From a virus, in IMG/VR virus record IMGVR_UViG_3300013093_000286, positions 1-23,530 of that record: a DNA stretch of 23,530 nucleotides; one strand, written 5' to 3'. Positions 17,385 to 23,530 of the stretch are shown here, piece after piece; the first letter of the stretch is position 1; each line of letters opens with the position of its first letter. The translations under genes and the position numbers were made by a program. Under the pieces are notes generated by a model. The model ran no database searches and had not been told where the DNA came from. It saw nothing but the letters and a program-made list of their open reading frames with translations.

Positions 17385-17619
17385 TATATTTTTCATGGCT
17401 GAAAAGACGTACTAGTGATAGTACACGGTTATCGATTGTGCTGATATACATTTGATAATCCGCCGTTGTATAAAGACGGAGCTCGAGGTACCGGACAACC
17501 GCCTCTGCAATGCTCTAATATCAGTGACTGTGCTGCTCGGATGATGCACTTGATTTTTGCCCGCCCTGGGCAAAGAGTGACCGCTTAGTCTGGATGATAC
17601 TGGAGTCAGTTGACTGTGT

Positions 17620-17628
17620 TGTTATAAT
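17620..17628 (+). promoter_or_regulatory. Extended -10 promoter-like TGTTATAAT
   Basis: A perfect TATAAT (17623-17628) with upstream TGT forms an extended -10 element. No -35 match is present at 16-18 nt; TTGACT at 17610 is too close. Transcription from it would run into the two hairpins at 17646-17687 and then antisense to the gp51-position gene. Confidence 0.3.
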
Positions 17629-17668
17629 TGCTCTGAAAGAAAACAGTTGTGAGCGCAAGCGAAACAAC

Positions 17669-17687
17669 AGATGTTCGTAGAACATCT
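17669..17687 (-). terminator. Hairpin at the 3' end of the gp26-gp51 operon
   Basis: A perfect 8-bp stem, AGATGTTC/GAACATCT with a 3-nt loop, starts at the last base of the small gene's TAA stop. Read on the minus strand it is followed by GTTGTTTCGC, only partly T-rich. It is a reasonable candidate for a weak intrinsic terminator or an mRNA 3'-end stabiliser. Confidence 0.4.
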
Positions 17688-17905
17688 TAAAAGAATGGCA
17701 TTCCTGATTCTTTAGTCATTTCCATGTTTTTCTTAATAATACTTGCAATGAGCTCACGTTCCTGGCTACTCATATACATAGCATCTTCGTAACTAACACC
17801 ACCACGCATATACCACGACATTTTAAGCAGTTCTTCTTTTATGGCTCTTGATTCATTATCCATGCGATCCAGTAATGCTACTGTTTCGTCATAGGTTAAG
17901 TTCAA
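17687..17905 (-). CDS. Small gp51-position protein; possible frameshift extension of gp26
   Basis: The frame encodes 72 residues if started at the TTG at 17905. It is helical and charged: TYDETVALLDRMDNESRAIK, then MSWYMRGGVSYEDAMYMSSQ, then ERELIASIIKKNMEMTKESG and a final MPFF. I recall similar small proteins ending this way after gp26 in marine T4-like phages; in T4 gene 51 follows gene 26. The TTG overlaps the gp26 stop as TTGA, and the only Shine-Dalgarno-like sequence is AGG a few nt away. The frame is -1 relative to gp26, with a slippery heptamer 15-21 nt before the TTG. It may therefore be made as the C-terminal part of a gp26 fusion of about 356 residues. A role in hub or tape-measure assembly is inferred from position. 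Confidence 0.6.
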   Translation of the reverse strand: MNLTYDETVALLDRMDNESRAIKEELLKMSWYMRGGVSYEDAMYMSSQERELIASIIKKNMEMTKESGMPFF

Positions 17906-18756
17906 GAGCCTGTTGCGAAAAAATTTGAATAATCAAATTCGATTGGAACTACAAACTCTTTTGTGCAACTGGTACAATTGGTTCTTTGCGGCACAAGATC
18001 GGCTTCGTTGGATAATTCCACCAGTCGTTTTTGTACGTCCCGTATAATCGAACCTTCTGCGTTGTTGTAAAAATCTTTTATGAACTTGCGGTCAGTTACT
18101 GATTGCCCGTCAACTTCGATAGACTCAGTGCTGTTTGTTGCAGCTTCTATACTTAAATCTAGTAGCCGCTTCATGCTTTCGTTTACTTGTCTAATACGCT
18201 CTTCTTCGGGTATTGCTTGATCACCAATTGCTTTAACTAATCTGGTTTCTTCAAAGTTTACTGTATTTGTTTTATTGATTTCTGTAAATTTTTGTGGTTT
18301 GAGTATTATTTTGAGATTGTGTGTTGTGACCGGATTGGTATAGTCTGGTTTTGGGGTATTGGCCAATAATAATCTTAAATCGAGTGCAAAGTTATTTTCT
18401 GCTTGGCAGTGCGGGCAATTGACATCTAGATCCATATCGTGTCCGTAACTGGCAACTCTGATGGCAATCAAAGTGGTATCTACATCAATACTGGGCATGC
18501 TCCAGGGATCAACGATGTTGGGACAACAACTTTTAATGACTTCTACTACACCGGTCCCGCTCATTAATGCATCGGGAGTTCTTAGTGTGATCTCGTCTCT
18601 AGCAGTCATTGGGTATACCGGAATTTCCTCATTTATAGGGAGATCTAGTGACCCTGGTGGCCAATACTTTCCGTTTGATGGCAATTTTAAATAAATTGCA
18701 GGTTGTCTAAAATATTTAGACAGTGGGTTACTTGGTTGTGGTGCAGTATTTTCCAT
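17902..18756 (-). CDS. 26: Baseplate hub assembly protein gp26-like
   Basis: This 284-residue protein (T4 gp26 is 208 aa) belongs to the T4 gp26/baseplate family. Its signature is the N-terminal part: LKLPSNGKYWPPG (24-36), then IPVYPMTARDEITLRTPDAL (45-64), then VVEVIKSCCPNI (70-81) and LIAIRVASYGHDMDLDVNCP. Two Cys pairs, CPHC (114-117) and CTSC (261-264), could form a zinc ribbon at the two ends of the C-terminal region. gp26 is needed for hub assembly in T4, and is probably an assembly factor. It is divergently transcribed from the tape-measure-like gene through a mirrored promoter. ATG at 18756; its first 10 nt (ATGGAAAATA) are identical to those of the tape-measure gene. Its stop is embedded in TTGA with the following gene. 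Confidence 0.85.
   Translation of the reverse strand: MENTAPQPSNPLSKYFRQPAIYLKLPSNGKYWPPGSLDLPINEEIPVYPMTARDEITLRTPDALMSGTGVVEVIKSCCPNIVDPWSMPSIDVDTTLIAIRVASYGHDMDLDVNCPHCQAENNFALDLRLLLANTPKPDYTNPVTTHNLKIILKPQKFTEINKTNTVNFEETRLVKAIGDQAIPEEERIRQVNESMKRLLDLSIEAATNSTESIEVDGQSVTDRKFIKDFYNNAEGSIIRDVQKRLVELSNEADLVPQRTNCTSCTKEFVVPIEFDYSNFFATGS
17920..17926 (-). promoter_or_regulatory. Candidate -1 ribosomal frameshift site A-AAT-TTT
   Basis: Read on the minus strand in the gp26 frame (TCA AAT TTT TTC), A-AAT-TTT is a full X-XXY-YYZ slippery heptamer with another TT following. The -1 frame is open from just after a TGA at 17935-17933 through the whole downstream small gene. A slip here would give ...SNF-FRNRLLNLTYDET..., fusing gp26 to the small protein. 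The window in which a slip could work is only about 30 nt and contains this heptamer. Confidence 0.5.
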
Positions 18757-18768
18757 GTTTTTTGATCC

Positions 18769-18776
18769 GATAAATA
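18769..18776 (+). promoter_or_regulatory. Late promoter box GATAAATA for the tape-measure gene
   Basis: The box lies 34 nt upstream of the ATG at 18811 in the left arm of the inverted repeat. Expected transcription start is in the 13-nt spacer, giving a leader of about 28 nt. Confidence 0.6.
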
Positions 18777-18789
18777 ATGTTGATAGTAA

Positions 18790-18797
18790 TATTTATC
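18790..18797 (-). promoter_or_regulatory. Late promoter box GATAAATA for gp26
   Basis: This is the mirror image of the plus-strand box, 33 nt upstream of the gp26 ATG on the minus strand. The two boxes overlap functionally, so polymerases at the two promoters would probably exclude each other. Confidence 0.6.
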
Positions 18798-18810
18798 GGA
18801 TCAAACCTTC

Positions 18811-21498
18811 ATGGAAAATATAGATTATAAAACAATGGCAACTGAGATTGCGAAAGCAATCAAAGGTGAGTCCCGCGGCATGGGCTACGATCCTGAAAAA
18901 ATAAAGGATTTTGAAGAAAGCGCCGAAGATTTTACAAACAGTATTAAGAAATCTAATCCTGGGCTTAAAATGTTCAGGAACATGCTCACTGGCACCGGCG
19001 GTAGCTTTGTAGACATCACAGACCACGTCAAGTCATTGAATCGTGCACTTGAAAAAGAAGAAGAACTTATTAAGCAAACTCAGTTTGACAAAACAAAACA
19101 ATCTGAGATGAATGCTGCTATTGACAATAGAGATAGACTACTAAAGCAAAAAGGTCAAGCAGTACAAGCAGCACTATTTACAAACACTGCAATCTTGGCA
19201 CAAAAGGTTGGTGGTGTAATATATAGCACTGAAATGGATTTTGCTAAAACAGCAGCCGACTTCCAAAAAGAATTACATAGAAGCACAGACGGTACAAAAC
19301 TATACGCAGAGTTACAAATAAAAACTATACAAAAGGCTGCTGAAGCAGCAGACAAAATAGGAGAAGTGGCGACAGAGGTTGGTGAAATGGTCTCAGCCGT
19401 TGGTCTTGTGGTTAAACGATTTAAATACCTATACTTTATTATTGGCGGTATAATGACCTTGCTTGGTGGGGGCACCAAGCTACTAAAAGACGGCACCGAA
19501 TTGGCAGTAAAAGGACTTGAAGATTTAAATGGTCAAGTAGAAGGTTTAAGAATTGGGTTTAAAGAAATAAATTCTGCAGGCATTACCCTAGCCGGCGGAA
19601 TGGATCAGCTTAACCGCAATGCAATAGAATTTGGATTAATGCCTGAACGATTTGCCAAGGGTCTAGAAGGTGCCAAAGACGACATTAAAAATCTTGGCAT
19701 GAGCACCAGCAACGCAACACAAAAAATTGCCAGTCTGGGTCATGCTCTAGACCAGGGCGGAGTCACTGCTTCGTTGTATAAACTAGGATACAGTTTTGAA
19801 GATCAAATTGGTGTGCTCACTGGTGCAATGGCACAAATGCAAATAGCTGGAACGTTACGTTCTGCGTCTGATAAACAGATCGCTGATCAAACTCTTAACT
19901 ATGGCAAAAGTTTAAAAATTATTGAACAGATAACTGGTAAGAATGCCAAAGAACAATTGGCTAGAGCAAAGACTGCCGCTGCTGAAGCAGCAATTTTTGG
20001 CCAACTAAATCCGCAACAACGCAAAGCATTCATGAATGCGATGGCAACAGTTCCTGAGGAAATGAAAGATATTGTTGTTAAAGGTTTTGCGGCAAAGCTA
20101 CATACCGGCAGCGTATTCTTCACAGAAGCCGCAGATGCAATATATGCACAAACCAATCCAGCAATTTTGGGATTAGTGGAAGGGATCGGACGAGTGGCAA
20201 TGTCGGGTGTAGATGATTTAAAGCAAACATCTAGAGACGTTGGATCAATGATGGAGACTGTTTACAAAGGCAATGAACGTGCAAGCCAGCAGTACGGGGA
20301 TATGGCGTTTGCAGGGGCTGTTGGGCATCAGGCAGTGGTAAATTCTTGGTATCAGAAGACATCAAAGATGAATGAATTGGCCATGACTCAGGAAGAAGGA
20401 CGGGCGAAAGAAATTGCAGTGGCAGTTGAAGCAACAACACATAATTTGTCTAAATTAGATAATGCTGTATTAGCATCTGAAACGGCAATGAAAAATTCGG
20501 CAATTGCTACTGCTGCTTCTGCGGATACGTTAGCATCGCATATAATCAATACAATGAACACAACTGCTACCCCGGTTGCGTCGTTGAAAGATGCAGCCCT
20601 AGCATCAAGTAGTGCACTAATGCAGTTTGCAGCACGACTAGATTTAATAAGTCCGGAAAAAGCACAAACCGGCAACTGGTGGGATGATTGGGGTAAAAAT
20701 ACGGCCATAGCGGCGGCAGGTGGTGCGATGTTTGCAGGTGGCACTGCGCTAAGTGGAACTGGCATAGGGGCAGTGATTGGAACGCCTTTAGCATATAGTG
20801 GGCTTGGATTGATGGCGTACGGTGTCGGAAAAGGCACAGAAAGAACCCTTAGTACAAATGTATTTGGTAAACAAGGTGCTGGCGGTGCAACTCAAACTAC
20901 TGGCGCCGCAGGTTCTAAAATTGCATTGAACTTTAGCCATACCAGACCCGGCGATACTGGTGACGAAGCGCATTGGGCACAAATGCCAGGTGGCACTAAA
21001 GAAAAATTCATGAATTTGTTGGCCGAGGCCGGTGTAACAAATGCAACTATTCTAAGTTCGTATCGCAGTGCACAAGAACAAGCTGAATTAAGTACGTCGC
21101 ATCCCAAAGCCGGACCAGGGCTAAGTGCACACAATCAAGGAAACGGTATTGACGTTGACCCTGGAACTTATCAGATTTTAAGAACAAGACCAGACTTGGC
21201 AGCCAAATATAAAGTCAAGTTCTTAGAAACCGATCCCAACCATCTTGAGTTTTACAAAAACGGTGGATACATTCCCGGCGGCAAGCGCGGTATCGTGGGC
21301 GACGGCGGTATGGAAATGGTTGAAGGCCCGGCGCATGTTACCAGTGTAGACAATTCCATGGCAGTGTTCAAGAAGATGGCCGAGAACATAGAAAAACTGG
21401 TGTTGATAACCAAAAATGACACACGACTGGATGATATACTGACCGAACTTGAATCACAGTCAAGAAGCAATCAAAAGATATTGACAGCTGTCAGCTAA
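18811..21498 (+). CDS. Tail tape-measure-like protein with C-terminal M15-type peptidase domain
   Basis: This 895-residue protein is probably the tail length ruler (role of T4 gp29, 590 aa). The N-terminal 200 residues are helical and charged. Hydrophobic segments lie at about 204-225 (LYFIIGGIMTLLGGG) and about 631-673 (Ala/Gly-rich). The long middle is alpha-helical and Ala/Lys/Gln/Glu-rich. Residues about 720-815 look like a D-Ala-D-Ala carboxypeptidase/M15 domain: ILSSYRSAQEQAEL, then SAHNQGNGIDVD with H774 and D781, and DPNHLEF with H811, fitting the SxHxxGxGxD...H zinc pattern. It ends with GGYIPGGKRGIVGDGGMEMV EGPAHVTS (shown in two parts), typical of tape-measure C-termini. Adjacency to gp26/gp51-like assembly factors and the portal supports the call. 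ATG at 18811 with GGAT at 9-nt spacing. Confidence 0.72.
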   Translation: MENIDYKTMATEIAKAIKGESRGMGYDPEKIKDFEESAEDFTNSIKKSNPGLKMFRNMLTGTGGSFVDITDHVKSLNRALEKEEELIKQTQFDKTKQSEMNAAIDNRDRLLKQKGQAVQAALFTNTAILAQKVGGVIYSTEMDFAKTAADFQKELHRSTDGTKLYAELQIKTIQKAAEAADKIGEVATEVGEMVSAVGLVVKRFKYLYFIIGGIMTLLGGGTKLLKDGTELAVKGLEDLNGQVEGLRIGFKEINSAGITLAGGMDQLNRNAIEFGLMPERFAKGLEGAKDDIKNLGMSTSNATQKIASLGHALDQGGVTASLYKLGYSFEDQIGVLTGAMAQMQIAGTLRSASDKQIADQTLNYGKSLKIIEQITGKNAKEQLARAKTAAAEAAIFGQLNPQQRKAFMNAMATVPEEMKDIVVKGFAAKLHTGSVFFTEAADAIYAQTNPAILGLVEGIGRVAMSGVDDLKQTSRDVGSMMETVYKGNERASQQYGDMAFAGAVGHQAVVNSWYQKTSKMNELAMTQEEGRAKEIAVAVEATTHNLSKLDNAVLASETAMKNSAIATAASADTLASHIINTMNTTATPVASLKDAALASSSALMQFAARLDLISPEKAQTGNWWDDWGKNTAIAAAGGAMFAGGTALSGTGIGAVIGTPLAYSGLGLMAYGVGKGTERTLSTNVFGKQGAGGATQTTGAAGSKIALNFSHTRPGDTGDEAHWAQMPGGTKEKFMNLLAEAGVTNATILSSYRSAQEQAELSTSHPKAGPGLSAHNQGNGIDVDPGTYQILRTRPDLAAKYKVKFLETDPNHLEFYKNGGYIPGGKRGIVGDGGMEMVEGPAHVTSVDNSMAVFKKMAENIEKLVLITKNDTRLDDILTELESQSRSNQKILTAVS

Positions 21499-21499
21499 C

Positions 21500-21507
21500 G
21501 GTAAATA
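21500..21507 (+). promoter_or_regulatory. Late promoter-like GGTAAATA before gp20
   Basis: The 30-bp gap between the tape-measure gene and the portal gene contains GGTAAATATAG about 21 nt before the ATG. It matches the TAAATA core and the spacing of the other late boxes. A weak GCGAG ribosome binding site follows. Confidence 0.45.
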
Positions 21508-21528
21508 TAGCATTAGCGAGAACACAAT

Positions 21529-23235
21529 ATGGCCGGCTGGAAAAAGTATTTTAAAACAAGCAACTTACCAAGTAACATAAGTCCTTTGGGTGCTGGCCGT
21601 GTTGCTGACCCAGGCTACAGAAACTACCAAAGCCAGTTACCCGAAGTGTATACTGGACAACCAAACCGTATTGAGCGTTACAATCAGTACGAACAAATGG
21701 ACATGGATTCGGAAGTGAACGCGGCCCTGGATATCTTGGCCGAGTTTTGCACACAAAAGAACCTAGAGAATCATACTGCATTCACAGTTAAATTCAAAGA
21801 TACGCCAAGCGACAACGAGGTCAAGATCCTCAAAGAGCAGTTACAACAGTGGGTAGCATTAAATGAATTTAACAAACGGATATTCAAAATTGTACGTAAC
21901 GTGTTTAAGTACGGCGATCAGGTTTTTATTCGTGATCCAGAAAATTTTAAACTCATGTGGACTGAGATGTCTAAGGTTACAAAGGTTATTGTTAACGAAG
22001 GCGAAGGAAAAAAGCCTGAACAGTATTTGATCAAGGACCTAAATCCCAACTTTCAAAACTTAACAGTGACCGCAGTGGCCACAACTGACACTTACATGAA
22101 CCATCCGCAAACTGGCGGACCCAGCGGCAGTTACACACAACCACAAGCACCCTACGGTGGCGGAAGCCGATTCCAACATGCTCAAAACGAAGCTGTAATC
22201 AATGCCGAACATGTGATGCACATCAGCTTGACTGAGGGCCTAGATGTGTATTGGCCATTTGGTAACAGTGTGCTAGAAAACATCTTTAAGGTGTTCAAAC
22301 AGAAAGAGTTACTGGAAGACTCGATCATTATCTATCGTGTACAACGTGCACCGGAACGTAGAATATTCAAAATTGACGTGGGCAACATGCCATCGCACAT
22401 GGCCATGGCATTTGTGGAACGCATCAAGAACGAGATACATCAGCGTAGAATTCCCACACAGACCGGTAATGGCCAAACCAACATGATGGATACTACTTAT
22501 AATCCATTGAGTCAAAACGAAGATTACTTTTTTCCTACTGGTGCTGACGGACGTGGTTCAAGCGTGGACGTACTACCTGGTGGACAGAATCTAGGCGAGA
22601 TTACAGACTTACGTTTCTTTACTAATAAACTATTCCGTGGCCTACGTATTCCCTCTAGCTATTTGCCTACCACTGCCGAAGACGGTAGCCAAGCATACAC
22701 AGATGGTAGAGTGGGCACTGCCTTGATACAAGAGTGGCGCTTTAATCAGTATTGCCAGCGACTACAGGCCATGATAGCCGACAAACTAGACAGTGAATTC
22801 AAACTGTTTATGCGCTGGAGAGGCTTCAACATTGACGGAAGTCTGTTTGATTTAACATTCAATGAGCCACAAAACTTTGCACAATATCGCCAGGCCGATA
22901 TTGATGCTGCCCGTATTCAGAACTACACTGCACTAGAGCAAGTGCCCTATTTGAGCAAGCGATTCCTAATGAAACGCTACTTGGGCATGACCGAACAAGA
23001 GATCAGCGAGAACGAAACCGCATGGGCCGAAGAGCGTGGCGACATTGACAATGCTCCAGCAGACGCACCCAATGTACGTAGTGCTGGTATCAGCCCCGGC
23101 GGAGTACAGAGTGATCTAGAAGGCCTAGGACCAGAACCCACAGCAGCCGGTCCTGCTGGCGGACCTGACATGGCTGGTGCCACTGCCAGCCCAGGTGCAG
23201 GAACACCAGGCGCAGCTCCTGCCCCGGCACTATAA
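21529..23235 (+). CDS. 20: Portal vertex protein gp20
   Basis: This 568-residue protein (T4 gp20 is 524 aa) is the dodecameric portal through which DNA is packaged and to which the tail attaches. Family features include RIERYNQYEQMDMDSEVNAA, LDILAEFCTQKN, then IVRNVFKYGDQVFIRD and HISLTEGLDVYWPFGNSVLE. They continue with LLEDSIIIYRVQRAPERRIF, KIDVGNMPSHMA, NEDYFFPTGADGRGSSVDVL, GGQNLGEITDLRFFTNKLFR and GLRIPSSYLP. A Gly/Ser/Gln/Pro-rich insertion occurs near 190-220. The C-terminal 60 residues are Pro/Ala/Gly-rich and probably disordered. The ATG at 21529 gives MAGWKKYFKTSN, consistent with the family start. It is followed by a small gp67-position gene, matching T4 order 20-67. Confidence 0.97.
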   Translation: MAGWKKYFKTSNLPSNISPLGAGRVADPGYRNYQSQLPEVYTGQPNRIERYNQYEQMDMDSEVNAALDILAEFCTQKNLENHTAFTVKFKDTPSDNEVKILKEQLQQWVALNEFNKRIFKIVRNVFKYGDQVFIRDPENFKLMWTEMSKVTKVIVNEGEGKKPEQYLIKDLNPNFQNLTVTAVATTDTYMNHPQTGGPSGSYTQPQAPYGGGSRFQHAQNEAVINAEHVMHISLTEGLDVYWPFGNSVLENIFKVFKQKELLEDSIIIYRVQRAPERRIFKIDVGNMPSHMAMAFVERIKNEIHQRRIPTQTGNGQTNMMDTTYNPLSQNEDYFFPTGADGRGSSVDVLPGGQNLGEITDLRFFTNKLFRGLRIPSSYLPTTAEDGSQAYTDGRVGTALIQEWRFNQYCQRLQAMIADKLDSEFKLFMRWRGFNIDGSLFDLTFNEPQNFAQYRQADIDAARIQNYTALEQVPYLSKRFLMKRYLGMTEQEISENETAWAEERGDIDNAPADAPNVRSAGISPGGVQSDLEGLGPEPTAAGPAGGPDMAGATASPGAGTPGAAPAPAL

Positions 23236-23260
23236 TCGTCAAAAGGGTTAAATAGTTTAT

Positions 23261-23503
23261 ATGAACGTGTTTGAATTATTTGACCCTGCACCCAAGGGCT
23301 ACTACAACGAAAAAGACGACAATACCACGCTTAAAATGGATGATAGTCGTAAAACTCGCTTGACTCTAGCACACCTAAATCAGTTGCGCCAGTCACACGA
23401 TGTGCGTAAACTCGAACACGAAAAGAAGCTGGAAGCAATTTCCAAGCAGTATGCACCTGCTCCCGAAGCTGGCGGAGTTGGTGGCGGCCTAGGCGGATTA
23501 TAA
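23261..23503 (+). CDS. Small prohead core protein (gp67 position)
   Basis: This 80-residue protein (T4 gp67 is also 80 aa) lies 25 nt after the portal stop, the place of T4 gene 67, which encodes a prohead core component. It begins MNVFELFDPAPKGYY and has a charged helical centre, SRKTRLTLAHLNQLRQSHDV then RKLEHEKKLEAISKQY (about 29-64). It ends in a Gly-rich tail. The central RKTRLTL...LNQLR pattern resembles small proteins after gp20 in marine T4-like phages (from memory). Sequence identity to T4 gp67 is not obvious, so the call rests on position and size. TTAAATA just upstream (23248-23254) resembles a late box but sits only 6 nt from the ATG; AAGGG is 13 nt away. Confidence 0.5.
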   Translation: MNVFELFDPAPKGYYNEKDDNTTLKMDDSRKTRLTLAHLNQLRQSHDVRKLEHEKKLEAISKQYAPAPEAGGVGGGLGGL

Positions 23504-23530
23504 TTTATCTGTCAAAAATCCTTAAAAAAC

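Larger units (their letters stand above)
17237..17686 (+). ncRNA. Gene-free, hairpin-rich 450 bp; candidate structured RNA(s)
   Basis: No convincing protein or tRNA is seen here between converging operons. The stretch is richer in G+C than the flanking coding DNA appears and contains many perfect short stems. They are GCGCA/TGCGC (17254-17274), CTTGC/GCAAG (17310-17326), and an 8-bp stem with wobble pairs around AAATGCC (17352-17374). Further stems are GTACTA-GTGA-TAGTAC (17409-17424), TTTGCCC/GGGCAAA (17556-17574) enclosed by CACT/AGTG, and GTTGT/ACAAC around GC-GCAA-GC (17646-17668). Two loops, GTGA and GCAA, are GNRA tetraloops only when read on the plus strand, hence the strand chosen. 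A tandem GGATCAC repeat lies at 17284-17297. I do not recognise a known RNA family. It could equally be several smaller RNAs or operon 3' ends. Confidence 0.35.
18747..18820. repeat. Mirrored divergent promoter, leader and start codons
   Basis: A perfect 16-bp inverted repeat, TTTGATCCGATAAATA (18761-18776) and its complement (18790-18805), is separated by 13 nt. Outside it, after 4- and 5-nt gaps, each side continues with ATGGAAAATA in its own orientation (18747-18756 minus, 18811-18820 plus). Each arm carries a GATAAATA late box firing across the spacer, so gp26 and tape-measure mRNAs would share nearly the same leader with GGATCAAA before the start codon. Confidence 0.85.

Noticed and set aside
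17480-17495. Overlapping GAGCTC, CTCGAG and GGTACC sites resembling a cloning polylinker
   Set aside because: Flanking sequence shows no vector similarity that I recognise and continues the same hairpin-rich character; a chance cluster of palindromes is more likely.
17610-17628. TTGACT plus TATAAT as a full sigma70 promoter
   Set aside because: The spacing is only 7 nt; only the extended -10 could be functional.
17237-17686. tRNA gene or tmRNA in the gene-free stretch
   Set aside because: No T-arm GTTCRANNC pattern with a matching acceptor stem on either strand, and no tmRNA-like ends seen.
17237-17686. Group I intron or hammerhead ribozyme
   Set aside because: No convincing conserved core (P/Q/R/S elements, or CUGAUGA with GAAA) on either strand, and no interrupted gene around it.
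19155-21470. Minus-strand open frames of 64-149 codons opposite the tape-measure gene
   Set aside because: Ala/Ser/Val-rich shadows of an Ala/Gly-rich gene with no start signals.
1-23530. CRISPR array, insertion sequence or integrase attachment site
   Set aside because: No regularly spaced repeats, no transposase or integrase motifs and no terminal inverted repeats with target duplications were seen.

Overview
The window looks like a late-gene and recombination segment of a T4-like (myovirus) phage genome, most like the large marine/freshwater T4-like phages (cyanophage/pelagiphage type) rather than the coliphages. Almost every gene matches a T4 virion-morphogenesis or DNA-metabolism gene by motif and order. 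There are no bacterial housekeeping genes. T4-type late promoter boxes (core TAAATA) precede several gene blocks, and the late sigma factor that would read them (gp55) is in the window. The host cannot be read from the sequence.

Layout. (1) Positions 1-12921, minus strand: a tightly packed baseplate operon, transcribed right to left: tail-tube-cap-like protein (gp48/gp54 type), gp53-like wedge protein, large hub protein (gp27 position), gp5-like central spike, a separate lysozyme-like protein, gp25, gp6, and a very large virion structural protein that runs off the left edge. Most junctions are TAATG or GTGA overlaps or gaps of 1-11 nt. (2) 12922-13048: divergent control region. (3) 13049-17236, plus strand: gp55 late sigma factor, gp47 and gp46 (Mre11/Rad50-type recombination nuclease), and a small GIY-YIG-nuclease-like protein. 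(4) 17237-17686: 450 bp without a gene between converging operons, rich in hairpins and possibly encoding structured RNA. (5) 17687-18756, minus strand: gp26-like protein and a small gp51-position protein, joined by a TTGA overlap with a canonical -1 slippery heptamer just upstream. (6) 18757-18810: a divergent promoter region built as a near-perfect mirror image. (7) 18811-23503, plus strand: tape-measure-like protein with an M15 peptidase domain, gp20 portal, and a small gp67-position protein.

How the genes work together: gp55 would direct host RNA polymerase to the TAAATA boxes ahead of the baseplate operon, gp6, the gp26/tape-measure pair and the portal. gp46/47 would process DNA ends for recombination-dependent replication. 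The baseplate operon builds hub, spike and wedges. gp26/gp51 probably act on the tape measure, which shares their promoter region.

Most noteworthy points: the putative gp26-gp51 programmed frameshift (a lambda G/GT-like arrangement), the mirrored gp26/tape-measure promoter-leader-start unit, the unassigned hairpin-rich 450 bp beside a GIY-YIG gene, and a gp55 with a central insertion of about 150 residues. All family names were assigned by reading motifs; no database search was run.
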